Part shown: positions 1 to 8,383 of the stretch, in pieces | Position numbering within the stretch: position 1 is the stretch's first letter | How the letters are laid out: each line of letters begins with the position of its first letter | Source: Polaribacter vadi | GTDB lineage: Bacteria > Bacteroidota > Bacteroidia > Flavobacteriales > Flavobacteriaceae | Length of the DNA stretch: 64,000 nucleotides | Direction of reading: 5' to 3' | Assembly (NCBI RefSeq): GCF_018861005.1 | Contig: NZ_JAHKQL010000016.1 | Location: forward strand, 248,001 to 312,000 | The notes under the pieces: model-generated | What the model was told of the DNA's origin: nothing | Seen by the model: only the letters and a program-made list of their open reading frames with translations | Databases searched by the model: none | Program-made: the position numbers and the translations under genes

Positions 1-1
1 T

Positions 2-847
2 AGTATTTATACCGCTTTTTTTACTAATGCTTTTCTTTTTGATAATTTATTAAAAAGTGGAGCAATACTTCTTTTCTTTTTAATAATTTTTTTTCTTTTC
101 AATTTTATTAATTCTAAAAATAATTTAACATTCGATAATTCTTATGCTTATTTTCTATTTACAGGATTAATTGTTATGATTTTACCAGAATTAATTGGTT
201 ATAAAACTTTAATTTTAACAGTTATTTATTTACTTTTTTTAAGAAAAATATACAGTTTACATACAGCTAAAAGAATATTAGAAAAGCTTTTTGATAGCGG
301 GTTTTGGTTGGGTGTTTTTTTTGTTTTAGAACCACTTTCAGCTTTACTATTTATTTTGGTTTATGTAGCTATTTATGTGCATAATAAAATTACGATACAT
401 ACACTTTTAGCTCCAATTATTGGTTTTTTAGCACCATTATTAGTTTATTTTGCTTACTTTTTTTGGTTTGATAAAATTGATGAGTTTACAGACCTTTTTA
501 ATTTTAATATAAATTTTGATGTTCAGTTTTATAGTAAAATAAAATATCTGTGGATTTTATATAGCACCTTAATATTTGCAGTTTTTGCAATATTTTTAAA
601 ATCGATAAATACGCTATCAGTTAACAATAAATTTAAAAGAAGTTGGATTTTATTAATCTATAATTTCTTTGTTTTAATTCTTTTCTTGATGTTTCTACCA
701 GAAAAAAATGGTTCTGAACTAATATTTATCTTGTTTCCTACAGCAATTATTTTGGCAAATGGTATTGAGTTAATTCAGAAAAACATATTTAAAAATATGG
801 TGTTTTATTTTTTTCTAGTGAGTAGTATTGTTTGTTTTTTACTATAA
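2..847 (+). CDS. DUF6427-like integral membrane protein, 5' end outside window
   Basis: The reading frame is open from the first bases, so the gene starts upstream; an internal ATG at 176 is probably not the start. The product is almost wholly hydrophobic, with about eight or more predicted membrane segments broken by short charged loops, so it sits in the inner membrane. I recognise it from context and composition as the flavobacterial DUF6427 type, usually found beside upp; no function is known to me. Its stop codon overlaps the convergent upp stop region by 6 bp. The family call is moderate; membrane protein is nearly certain. Confidence 0.7.
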   Translation, partial: SIYTAFFTNAFLFDNLLKSGAILLFFLIIFFLFNFINSKNNLTFDNSYAYFLFTGLIVMILPELIGYKTLILTVIYLLFLRKIYSLHTAKRILEKLFDSGFWLGVFFVLEPLSALLFILVYVAIYVHNKITIHTLLAPIIGFLAPLLVYFAYFFWFDKIDEFTDLFNFNINFDVQFYSKIKYLWILYSTLIFAVFAIFLKSINTLSVNNKFKRSWILLIYNFFVLILFLMFLPEKNGSELIFILFPTAIILANGIELIQKNIFKNMVFYFFLVSSIVCFLL

Positions 848-1495
848 TTTTTCACCAAAAGCCAAATCTCCAGCATCACCTAAACCTGGTACTATATAAC
901 CTTTATTGTTTAATTCTTCATCTATAGCAGCAATCCATAAATGAGTGTTTTCTGGAAAATGTTTTTCAATAAAGTCTACACCTTCTCTAGAGCCAATTAC
1001 AACAACAATATGAATCTCTTTAGGAATTCCATGTTTTTTAATCGCTTCATAAACTGCAACTAAAGATTGTCCAGTTGCTAACATTGGGTCTGCTAGTAAT
1101 AATGTTTTGTTTTTTATTTCTGGTGATGCAAAATACTCAACAACAATTTCAAAATCAGCATCATTTTTTGGATGATGTCTATAGGCAGAAATAAAAGCAT
1201 TTTCTGCTTTATCAAAATAATTTAGTAAACCTTGATGTAAAGGTAATCCTGCTCTTAAAATTGAACATAAAACCAAATCATTATAAGATAATTGAACCTT
1301 CTTTTTACCTAAAGGTGTTTCTATATAAACACCAGAATAAGAAAGATTTTTACTTAATTCATAACCTAAAATTTCGCCTACTCTTTCTATGTTTCTACGA
1401 AAACGTAAAGCATCTTTTTGTATCTTTTTATCTCTTAATTCTGATATAAAAGTGTTTAATACAGAATTATTTTCGCCAATATAATGTATGTGCAT
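842..1495 (-). CDS. upp: Uracil phosphoribosyltransferase
   Basis: Cytoplasmic pyrimidine salvage enzyme that makes UMP from uracil and PRPP. The PRPP-binding loop DPMLATGQS is at residues 136-144, and the uracil-recognition stretch GYIVPGLGDAGD lies near the C-terminus (about 199-210). At 217 residues it has the usual length for the family. The ATG is preceded about 20 nt upstream by a TATATTTG -7 box. It is transcribed alone and convergent with the membrane protein at the left edge, overlapping it by 6 bp. Confidence 0.96.
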   Translation of the reverse strand: MHIHYIGENNSVLNTFISELRDKKIQKDALRFRRNIERVGEILGYELSKNLSYSGVYIETPLGKKKVQLSYNDLVLCSILRAGLPLHQGLLNYFDKAENAFISAYRHHPKNDADFEIVVEYFASPEIKNKTLLLADPMLATGQSLVAVYEAIKKHGIPKEIHIVVVIGSREGVDFIEKHFPENTHLWIAAIDEELNNKGYIVPGLGDAGDLAFGEKL

Positions 1496-1514
1496 TTCTT
1501 GTAAATCTTAAAAA

Positions 1515-1522
1515 CAAATATA
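1515..1522 (-). promoter_or_regulatory. -7 box of upp
   Basis: Reads TATATTTG on the minus strand, a full match to the Bacteroidota TAnnTTTG box, 19 nt before the upp ATG. Confidence 0.6.
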
Positions 1523-1663
1523 ATTTATTACTACTAAAGTTTTCTTTTGATATTTGTATTTCTCTAAAACTTTTAAAAATTGAATTATTAAAGTAATTTG
1601 TAATGCTTTTTTATATTATTATCCTCAATTTTGAAACTTAATTTTTATGAATTTATTTGTTGT

Positions 1664-2560
1664 ATGAATAAAAGAATATTAGCATTAATAGCCGTTTCTA
1701 TAGCTACATTAATTTATGGTGTAAACTATACAATTGCAAAAGAAGTTATGCCTGTTTATATAAAGCCTTTTGCTTTTATTTTATTAAGAGTTGCTGGTGG
1801 TACATTGCTTTTTTGGTTTGCTGGTTTGTTTATTAAACAACAAAAAATAGAAAAAGCAGATTATAAAAAAATAGTTTTAGCAGCCTTTTTTGGCACAGCA
1901 TTAAATATGCTAGCTTTTTTTAAAGGACTAAGTTTAACAGCGCCAATTAGTGCTTCTGTAATAATGGTAACTTCACCAATAATGGTGCTTGTTTTTTCGA
2001 GTATTATAATAAAAAAAGCAATTGGTTTACAAAGAATTTTAGGAATTTTTATAGGTTTAGCAGGTGCTATTTTATTAATAACTTATGGTAACTCTTCAAG
2101 TGCAAATGCAGCCAATAGTAATTTTGGTAATTTTTTGGTCTTTGTAAATGCTGCATCTTATGGTTTGTATTTAGTGTTGGCAAAAGATTTAATTTTAAAA
2201 TATCATCCAATAGTATTTGTAAAATGGTTGTATTTATTTGGGCTGTTTTTTGTAGTTCCTTTTTCTTTTAATGAGCTAAAAGAGGTAGTTTGGCAAGATA
2301 TACCTACAAATATTTATTGGAATATTGGTTTTGTAATTGTCTTTACCTCTTGTATTACCTATCTTTTTAATTTATATGGCTTATCAAAATTAAAACCTAC
2401 AACAGTTAGTGTTTTTATATACTTACAGCCAGTAATTGCAACAATTTATGCATTAATTGTTGGTAGTGATTCTTTAAATTTTGTTAAAATAGTAGCTACA
2501 ATTATTATCTTTTTAGGTGTGTTTTTAGTTACAAAAGAGGTTGATAAAGCAACCAAATAA
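1664..2560 (+). CDS. EamA/DMT-family transporter
   Basis: Inner-membrane drug/metabolite transporter of the EamA family, with about ten hydrophobic segments arranged as two repeated five-helix halves (residues about 5-145 and 155-290). The substrate cannot be read from sequence. The frame stays open upstream to a TTG at 1631, but the ATG at 1664 gives a normal DMT N-terminus (MNKRILALIA) and 298 residues, so I chose it. The promoter of the next gene, yicC, lies over its last codons. Confidence 0.9.
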   Translation: MNKRILALIAVSIATLIYGVNYTIAKEVMPVYIKPFAFILLRVAGGTLLFWFAGLFIKQQKIEKADYKKIVLAAFFGTALNMLAFFKGLSLTAPISASVIMVTSPIMVLVFSSIIIKKAIGLQRILGIFIGLAGAILLITYGNSSSANAANSNFGNFLVFVNAASYGLYLVLAKDLILKYHPIVFVKWLYLFGLFFVVPFSFNELKEVVWQDIPTNIYWNIGFVIVFTSCITYLFNLYGLSKLKPTTVSVFIYLQPVIATIYALIVGSDSLNFVKIVATIIIFLGVFLVTKEVDKATK

Positions 2561-2572
2561 AACTTATATTTG
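2541..2572 (+). promoter_or_regulatory. Promoter of the yicC-gmk-nadD run
   Basis: TTG at 2541-2543 and TATATTTG at 2565-2572, with 21 nt between them. This fits the Bacteroidota -33/-7 pattern. It overlaps the end of the EamA gene. Confidence 0.6.
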
Positions 2573-2596
2573 CAGTTCATTTAAAATGAAGTTTGT

Positions 2597-3463
2597 ATGA
2601 TTCAATCTATGACTGGTTATGGGAAATCTGTGTTGCAATTGCCAACTAAAAAAGTAACCATAGAAATAAAATCTTTAAACAGTAAAAACTTAGATTTAAA
2701 CGTTAGAATACCTTCTTACTACAAAGAAAAAGAATTAGCTGTTCGTAAAAAATTAGCAAAATCTTTAATAAGAGGTAAAGTAGATTTTTCAATTTTTGTT
2801 GAAATGACTGCAGATGAAACATCTACAACTGTAAATAATAGCGTTGTTAAAAAATACATAGAACAGTTAAGAAATACACTTGTTATTGATTCTGAATATG
2901 ATGTAGAATTGCTAAAAATGGCAGTTACAATGCCAGATGCTTTAAAAACTGAACGTGAAGAGTTAGATGAAAATGAGTGGAATCTGATTGATACAAGTAT
3001 AGACGAAGCTGTTAAAGAAATTGTACAATATAGAACTGATGAAGCTGCTTCTTTAGAAATAGATTTTAAAGAAAGGATTGATAATATTAAAAAATATTTA
3101 GAAGAAGTTAAAGCTTTAGATGCAGATAGAATAGAAAACGTAAAAACGCGTTTACAAAAAGCAATTAACGATTTAAAAGTAGATACAGATGAAAATCGTT
3201 TTGAGCAAGAACTAATTTATTATCTAGAAAAACTAGATATTAATGAAGAAAAAGTGCGTTTAGCAAATCATTTAGATTATTTTTTAGAAACATTAGCTAC
3301 ACCAGATTCTAATGGAAAAAAATTAGGGTTTATTGTACAAGAAATGGGTCGTGAAATAAACACAACAGGTTCTAAAGCTAATTTTGCACCAATGCAAAAA
3401 GCGGTAATTCAAATGAAAAATGAATTAGAACAGATTAAAGAACAAATTTTAAATGTGCTTTAA
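2597..3463 (+). CDS. yicC: YicC/YloC family endoribonuclease
   Basis: Begins with the family signature MIQSMTGYG and runs to 288 residues, the usual length. E. coli YicC is a hexameric endoribonuclease linked to small-RNA turnover; assigning that activity here rests on family membership. The C-terminal DUF1732-type part carries the conserved ETLATPDSNGKKLGFIVQEM-like block, with the invariant GKKLGFIVQEMGREINT stretch near residues 241-257. It is followed by gmk after a 73-nt gap that contains a hairpin; the yicC-gmk pairing is common in bacteria. Confidence 0.93.
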   Translation: MIQSMTGYGKSVLQLPTKKVTIEIKSLNSKNLDLNVRIPSYYKEKELAVRKKLAKSLIRGKVDFSIFVEMTADETSTTVNNSVVKKYIEQLRNTLVIDSEYDVELLKMAVTMPDALKTEREELDENEWNLIDTSIDEAVKEIVQYRTDEAASLEIDFKERIDNIKKYLEEVKALDADRIENVKTRLQKAINDLKVDTDENRFEQELIYYLEKLDINEEKVRLANHLDYFLETLATPDSNGKKLGFIVQEMGREINTTGSKANFAPMQKAVIQMKNELEQIKEQILNVL

Positions 3464-3467
3464 TTGG

Positions 3468-3531
3468 TTTTTAGTTGATGGTTTTAGTTAGTAGTAAAAC
3501 CCATCAACCAAAAATTAGCAACTAAAAACAA
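3468..3531. repeat. Imperfect hairpin/palindrome between yicC and gmk
   Basis: TTGATGGTTTTA is followed 9 nt later by TAAAACCCATCAA, forming a long stem with one bulge; outer T- and A-runs extend it. A partial direct echo (TAGTTGATGG / TAGCAACTAAAA) lies in the same gap. No T-run follows it in the direction of transcription, so it is not a typical terminator. It may be an RNA-processing or stabilising stem, or a degraded repeat. Confidence 0.5.
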
Positions 3532-3536
3532 AATTT

Positions 3537-4118
3537 ATGTCAGATTTTAAAGGAAAGTTATTCGTGTTTTCAGCACCTTCTGGTTCTGGTAAAACTACTA
3601 TTGTTCGTCATTTACTAAAACAAGAAAAATTTAATTTAGAGTTTTCTATTTCAGCAACTTCTAGAGCGCCAAGAGGTGAGGAAAAAGACGGGGTAGACTA
3701 TTATTTTATAGACCTTAAAGAATTTAAAACTCATATTAAAAATGATGATTTTTTAGAGTGGGAAGAAGTTTATAGAGATAATTTTTATGGTACTTTAAAA
3801 ACAGAAATAGAGCGTATTTGGGCTTTAAAAAAACATGTTATTTTTGATATTGATGTTGTTGGTGGCTTAAGAATTAAAAAGAAATTTCCAGAAGAAACTT
3901 TATCTGTTTTTGTAAAACCACCAAGTGTAGATGAACTTAAAATACGTTTAAAAAAACGATCTACAGAAAGTGAAGACAAGATTAATATGCGAATTGCAAA
4001 AGCTTCTGTAGAGTTGGCAACAGCACCTCAGTTTGATAAAATTATTAAAAACTATGAGCTAGATGTTGCTTTAAAAGAAGCAGAAGAATTAGTTGGCGAG
4101 TTTTTAGAGTTAAAATAA
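3537..4118 (+). CDS. gmk: Guanylate kinase
   Basis: Phosphorylates GMP to GDP with ATP in the cytoplasm. The P-loop APSGSGKT is at residues 13-20. The GMP-binding region with SATSRAPRGEEKDGVDYYF lies at about 39-57, and the lid and C-terminal helices complete a 193-residue protein of normal length. It follows yicC and is followed 61 nt later by nadD, so a nucleotide/cofactor run is likely. Confidence 0.96.
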   Translation: MSDFKGKLFVFSAPSGSGKTTIVRHLLKQEKFNLEFSISATSRAPRGEEKDGVDYYFIDLKEFKTHIKNDDFLEWEEVYRDNFYGTLKTEIERIWALKKHVIFDIDVVGGLRIKKKFPEETLSVFVKPPSVDELKIRLKKRSTESEDKINMRIAKASVELATAPQFDKIIKNYELDVALKEAEELVGEFLELK

Positions 4119-4179
4119 AAAAACAAGAATAAAGAAGAGCATCTATTCTCAATGCTTTTTTTCTATCATCTTAAGTAAA

Positions 4180-4761
4180 ATGAAAATTGGTTTATATTTT
4201 GGTACATTCAATCCTATACATGTTGGGCATTTGATTATTGCAAATTATATGGTAGAAAATTCAGATTTAGACGAAATTTGGATGGTTGTTACACCTCATA
4301 ATCCATTTAAAAAGAAAAGTTCTTTATTAGATAATTATCATAGATATGAGTTGGTGTATAGAGCAACCGAAAATTATTCGAAGATAAAACCATCTGATAT
4401 TGAGTTTAAATTACCACAACCCAACTATACAGTGCATACTTTAGCACATATATCAGACAAATATGCTGATAAAGAGTTTTGTTTAATTATGGGCGAAGAC
4501 AATTTAAAAAGTTTCCATAAATGGAAAAACTATGAAACCATTTTAGAGCATCATCATATTTATGTGTATCCAAGAATTGCAGAAGGCACAGTAGATCATC
4601 AATTTAAAAATAGTACTAAAATTCATAAGGTAGATGCACCAATTATTCAATTGTCATCAACAATGATTAGAAACGGAATTAAGGATAAAAAGAACATAAA
4701 ACCAATGTTAACCAAAGAAGTTTGGGAATATATAGATGAAATGAATTTTTATAAAAAATAG
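4180..4761 (+). CDS. nadD: Nicotinate-nucleotide adenylyltransferase
   Basis: Transfers AMP from ATP to nicotinate mononucleotide in NAD synthesis. The nucleotidyltransferase motif GTFNPIHVGH is at residues 8-17 (H14 and H17 are the HxGH pair), and the SSTMIR motif is near the C-terminus. Its 193 residues match the family. It probably shares a transcript with gmk. Confidence 0.95.
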   Translation: MKIGLYFGTFNPIHVGHLIIANYMVENSDLDEIWMVVTPHNPFKKKSSLLDNYHRYELVYRATENYSKIKPSDIEFKLPQPNYTVHTLAHISDKYADKEFCLIMGEDNLKSFHKWKNYETILEHHHIYVYPRIAEGTVDHQFKNSTKIHKVDAPIIQLSSTMIRNGIKDKKNIKPMLTKEVWEYIDEMNFYKK

Positions 4762-4805
4762 TTTCGTTATTTTTACGTTTAACTCATAAATACTAATATA
4801 TTTTA

Positions 4806-5672
4806 GTGGATAAAAAAGCCAAAAAAAAAGGGAAACTAAAACAAAAACTAACTGACAAATACAGATTAGTAGTTTTAAACGAAAATACTTTTGAAGAACG
4901 TTTTTCTTTAAAACTATCTCGTTTAAATGTATTTGTATTGGGTGGTGTTTTATCTTTTTTATTGATTTTAGTTACTACATTTATCATCACTTTTACGCCT
5001 ATTAAAGAATATATTCCGGGTTATTCTTCTACAGAATTAAAAATTAAAGCTACTAAATTGGCTTTTCAAACAGATTCTTTAAAAAGAAAACTAGATATTA
5101 TAAACGACTACACAAAAGCTTTACAACCTATTTTAAATGGAGAAATTGAACCAGAAATTATAGATTCTGTTGCCTTTTCTTTAGGTAAAGTAGAAATTAA
5201 AGATAGCTTATTGCATGCTACAAGAGAAGATTCTATTTTTAGAGAAAAAATAGAAAGTCAAGATCGTTTTCCTATTCAAAATAATGCAGATACTAACGTA
5301 GAAATTGTGTTTTTTGCGCCATTGAATGGTATTATTTCTCAAAGTTTCGACCCTAATACTAAACATTTAGCTGTAGATATTACTGCACCAAAAAATGCAC
5401 CAGTAAAAGCTACTGCAGATGGTACTGTAATTTTTTCTGGTTGGACCACAGAAACTGGTTATGTTCTTATCTTAAAACACGATCATGATTATATGTCTGT
5501 ATACAAACACAATGGAAATTTATTGAAACAACAAGGAGATTTTGTAAAATCTGGTGAGGTAATCGCAAGCGTGGGTTCTACAGGAGAACTATCTACTGGT
5601 CCACATTTACACTTTGAACTTTGGAGTGGTGGTTATGCAGTAAATCCTACAAATTTAATTGATTTTAGATAA
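4806..5672 (+). CDS. Membrane-anchored M23 (LytM-type) peptidase
   Basis: The start is GTG; no in-frame ATG lies nearby. The order is a basic cytoplasmic N-terminus, one membrane segment (about residues 36-58), a short coiled coil (about 70-110), then a C-terminal M23 domain outside the membrane. All zinc and catalytic positions are visible: H and D in KHLAVD, the H in VYKHNG and HLH in GPHLHFE. It is predicted to cut peptidoglycan cross-links or stem peptides during growth or division. The last base of its stop codon is the first base of the next ATG, so the two are probably translationally coupled. Confidence 0.9.
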   Translation: MDKKAKKKGKLKQKLTDKYRLVVLNENTFEERFSLKLSRLNVFVLGGVLSFLLILVTTFIITFTPIKEYIPGYSSTELKIKATKLAFQTDSLKRKLDIINDYTKALQPILNGEIEPEIIDSVAFSLGKVEIKDSLLHATREDSIFREKIESQDRFPIQNNADTNVEIVFFAPLNGIISQSFDPNTKHLAVDITAPKNAPVKATADGTVIFSGWTTETGYVLILKHDHDYMSVYKHNGNLLKQQGDFVKSGEVIASVGSTGELSTGPHLHFELWSGGYAVNPTNLIDFR

Positions 5673-7168
5673 TGAGTATAAAATCTGTATTTGCAATTCC
5701 GTTTGCTAAAATTTCTATAAAAAGAGTTTATAAATGGGCAAATAACCCTTATAAAACTCAAGATAAAGTTTTTAAAAAGTTAATATCAAAAGCTAAGAAC
5801 ACAGCCTTTGGTAAAGATCACGATTTTGAAAATATTACATCTTATGATGATTTTAAAAAACGTGTAAAAGTTTCAGATTACGAAGGTTTAAGAGGGTATG
5901 TAGATCGAATTGTAGAAGGTGAACCTGATGTGCTTTGGCCAGGTAAACCCTTATATTTTGCAAAAACTTCAGGTACAACTTCTGGGGCAAAATATATACC
6001 TATTACAAAAGATTCTATGCCAACGCATATTAAAGCTGCAAGAAACGCTTTGTTGTTTTATATCGTAGAAAAAAATGATGCTAGTTTTGTAAATGGTAAA
6101 ATGATATTTTTACAAGGTAGCCCAGTTTTAACTGATAAAAATGGAGTAAAATTAGGTAGACTTAGTGGAATTGTAGCACATTATGTGCCTAAATATTTGC
6201 TTAAAAATAGATTGCCAAGTTGGGAAACCAACTGTATTGAAGATTGGGACACCAAAGTAAATGCAATTGTAGAAGAAACTATTAATGAAGATATGTCTGT
6301 AATTAGTGGAATTCCTTCTTGGGTACAAATGTATTTCGAAAAACTGATTGAGAAAACAGGTAAAAAGGTTTCTGAATTATTCCCGAATTTTAACTTCTTT
6401 ATTTATGGAGGCGTAAATTTTGAACCTTATAAAAACAAGTTTGAAAGTTTAATTGGTAAAAAGATCGATTATATAGAATTGTATCCTGCATCAGAAGGTT
6501 TTATTGCATATCAAGATTCGCAAACAGAAAAAGGAATGTTGCTGCAATTAAACTCAGGTATGTTTTACGAATTTATACCTGCAACTGAATTTTTTGATGA
6601 AAACCCTACAAGAATATCCATCAAAGATGTAAAAATGGGTGTAAATTATGTTATCATTTTAAATACAACTGCTGGTTTGTGGGGTTATAATATTGGTGAT
6701 ACTGTAGAATTTACATCAACAAAACCTTATAGAATTAAAGTTACAGGTCGTATAAAGCATTTTATATCCGCCTTTGGCGAACACGTTATAGGTAAAGAAG
6801 TAGAAAAAGCATTAAATGATTCTATTTTAGGAACTAACATTAATATTAGTGAGTTTACTGTGGCTCCACAAGTAAATCCAGAAAGTGGTTTGCCTTTTCA
6901 CGAATGGTTTATTGAGTTTGAAAATGAGCCAGAAGATATAGAAGATTTTGCATTAAAGGTTGATGCTTCTATGCAAGAGCAAAATATTTATTATTTTGAT
7001 TTGATTGAAGGTAAAGTATTACGTCCTTTAATCATTAGAAAAGTAAAAAAAGGAGGTTTTCATAATTACATGAAATCTATTGGTAAATTTGGTGGCCAGA
7101 ATAAGATTCCGCAATTATCTGATAACAGAAAAATTGCTGATGTTTTACAAGGTTTTTTAAAGAATTAA
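5672..7168 (+). CDS. GH3-family acyl-adenylate-forming protein
   Basis: 498 residues with the GH3 fold of the ANL-like adenylating enzymes. The phosphate-loop-like stretch FAKTSGTTSGAKYIPIT is at about residues 102-118, and there is an adenylate-binding stretch YPASEGF near 272. Plant members conjugate amino acids to jasmonate or auxin; the substrate of Bacteroidota members is unknown to me. It overlaps the M23 gene by one base and is followed 4 nt later by a 27-codon gene and then a QueD-like gene, so a four-gene operon is likely. Confidence 0.85.
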   Translation: MSIKSVFAIPFAKISIKRVYKWANNPYKTQDKVFKKLISKAKNTAFGKDHDFENITSYDDFKKRVKVSDYEGLRGYVDRIVEGEPDVLWPGKPLYFAKTSGTTSGAKYIPITKDSMPTHIKAARNALLFYIVEKNDASFVNGKMIFLQGSPVLTDKNGVKLGRLSGIVAHYVPKYLLKNRLPSWETNCIEDWDTKVNAIVEETINEDMSVISGIPSWVQMYFEKLIEKTGKKVSELFPNFNFFIYGGVNFEPYKNKFESLIGKKIDYIELYPASEGFIAYQDSQTEKGMLLQLNSGMFYEFIPATEFFDENPTRISIKDVKMGVNYVIILNTTAGLWGYNIGDTVEFTSTKPYRIKVTGRIKHFISAFGEHVIGKEVEKALNDSILGTNINISEFTVAPQVNPESGLPFHEWFIEFENEPEDIEDFALKVDASMQEQNIYYFDLIEGKVLRPLIIRKVKKGGFHNYMKSIGKFGGQNKIPQLSDNRKIADVLQGFLKN

Positions 7169-7172
7169 AAAA

Positions 7173-7256
7173 ATGGGAGGAGATTATTTATTTATAGGAT
7201 TAGCAGTATTTCTAGTTATTGCATATTTTTACAACAAATTTAGAAGCAGACGTTAA
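7173..7256 (+). CDS. 27-residue single-pass membrane peptide
   Basis: An ATG 4 nt after the GH3 stop opens a 27-codon frame beginning MGGDYLFIGLAVFLVIAYFY and ending in FRSRR. It has one hydrophobic helix (about residues 5-20) and a basic tail, so it should insert with the tail in the cytoplasm. Its TAA shares its last base with the queD ATG (TAATG). Coupling on both sides and clean codon use make a real gene likely. I do not recognise a family. It could act with the GH3 protein or only carry ribosomes onward to queD. Confidence 0.65.
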   Translation: MGGDYLFIGLAVFLVIAYFYNKFRSRR

Positions 7257-7705
7257 TGAGTACAATTAGAATTACAAAACAGTTTAATTTTGAAACAGGG
7301 CACGCATTATATGGTTATGATGGAAAGTGTAAAAACGTGCATGGCCATTCTTATAAACTTTCTGTTACTGTTACTGGTACACCAATAGATGATAATACAA
7401 ATGTAAAATTTGGTATGGTTATCGATTTTGGAGATTTAAAAAAGATTGTAAATGAAGAAATTGTAGATCTTTTTGATCATGCAACTGTTTTTAATAAAAA
7501 CACACCTCATGTAGAATTAGCACATGAATTGCAAAAGAGAGGGCATCATGTTATTTTAGTAGATTATCAGCCAACTAGTGAAATGATGGTGATTGATTTT
7601 GCAAAGAAAATTAAGAAACGATTGCCAGAAAACATAAAATTACATTCTATAAAACTGCAAGAAACAGATACTAGTTTTGCAGAATGGTTTGCTAGCGAAA
7701 ACTAG
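7256..7705 (+). CDS. queD: 6-carboxytetrahydropterin synthase / PTPS-like protein
   Basis: Makes 6-carboxytetrahydropterin from dihydroneopterin triphosphate, the second step to queuosine. Zinc-binding histidines are visible in FETGHALYG and in the HGH of VHGHSYK, with the preceding Cys of the KCKN stretch as the catalytic Cys. A further His-Asp pair is in LFDHATVF. Its 149 residues match the family. It is coupled to the preceding 27-codon gene. Paralogous pyruvoyltetrahydropterin synthases share the fold, so the exact product is less certain than the family. Confidence 0.87.
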   Translation: MSTIRITKQFNFETGHALYGYDGKCKNVHGHSYKLSVTVTGTPIDDNTNVKFGMVIDFGDLKKIVNEEIVDLFDHATVFNKNTPHVELAHELQKRGHHVILVDYQPTSEMMVIDFAKKIKKRLPENIKLHSIKLQETDTSFAEWFASEN

Positions 7706-7727
7706 TTTTAGCATATTAGTAACATTA

Positions 7728-7763
7728 TAACACAATAGTGTTAGGATTTACACGTTATATTTG
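7728..7763 (+). promoter_or_regulatory. Promoter of the 178-aa lipoprotein gene with adjacent palindrome
   Basis: TATATTTG at 7756-7763 is a full -7 box. The perfect palindrome TAACAC-AATA-GTGTTA at 7728-7743 lies over the -33 region and could be an operator; no matching regulator is seen. Confidence 0.5.
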
Positions 7764-7779
7764 ACAAAAATTTATTCTT

Positions 7780-8316
7780 ATGAAAAATGTAAAATATATT
7801 TTATTACTTTTTTTATCTGCAACAATTTTAAGTTGTAGTGATACTGATAATGAACCACAATATTTATTATCGAATGCAAATATTGCAGGGACTTACGAAG
7901 TAAGTAGTTTAACTGGTAACGAAAGCGAAACTGCAACTTCCTCTTCTGGAGCTGTTGTAGATTTAGCTACATCAACAATTGTTGGTGCAAACTTTCAAAT
8001 TTCTTTTGATATTACAGCAAGCGGAACTTATGAAGTTAGTGGGTTGTTCAGAGAGATAAAAACGACCACACCAAATGGAGGAGCAACCACAACAGACGAA
8101 GAGCTTTTAACTATAGATTCAGAAGGTACATATCAAATAAATACTTTAAACAATACCATTAATTTTATTCCAACTACTGGAGATTTTTTAGAAGGTACAT
8201 TTAATATTGAAACCTTTACCGAGAATATAATAAGTATTACACAAGATAGCGAAACAGCTGAAGGTTCTAATACTATTTATAAAACGCTAAATATAGGTTT
8301 TACTAGAAACGAGTAA
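7780..8316 (+). CDS. Lipoprotein of unknown function
   Basis: 178 residues with a lipoprotein signal peptide ending in the lipobox ILSC (Cys 19), then a Thr/Ser-rich mature part that alternates polar and hydrophobic residues as in a small beta-barrel or lipocalin-like fold (inference). After export it should be anchored in the inner or outer membrane. It has its own promoter, and a bidirectional terminator follows. I do not recognise a named family. Confidence 0.8.
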   Translation: MKNVKYILLLFLSATILSCSDTDNEPQYLLSNANIAGTYEVSSLTGNESETATSSSGAVVDLATSTIVGANFQISFDITASGTYEVSGLFREIKTTTPNGGATTTDEELLTIDSEGTYQINTLNNTINFIPTTGDFLEGTFNIETFTENIISITQDSETAEGSNTIYKTLNIGFTRNE

Positions 8317-8326
8317 CAAATAACAT

Positions 8327-8367
8327 AAAAAATCAGAAAAGTTATCTGTATAGTTTTTCTGATTTTT
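8327..8367. terminator. Bidirectional terminator between the lipoprotein gene and pth
   Basis: AAAAATCAGAAAA and TTTTTCTGATTTTT form a 13-bp stem with a 13-nt loop; both strands have T-rich 3' sides and the flanking genes converge. Confidence 0.75.
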
Positions 8368-8383
8368 AGTTGATTTTAGACAA

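Noticed and set aside
1631-1663. TTG start giving an 11-residue extension to the EamA transporter
   Set aside because: The ATG at 1664 gives the normal family N-terminus; similar upstream TTG starts were rejected for ferritin, kynA, the DUF3108 gene and uvrC.
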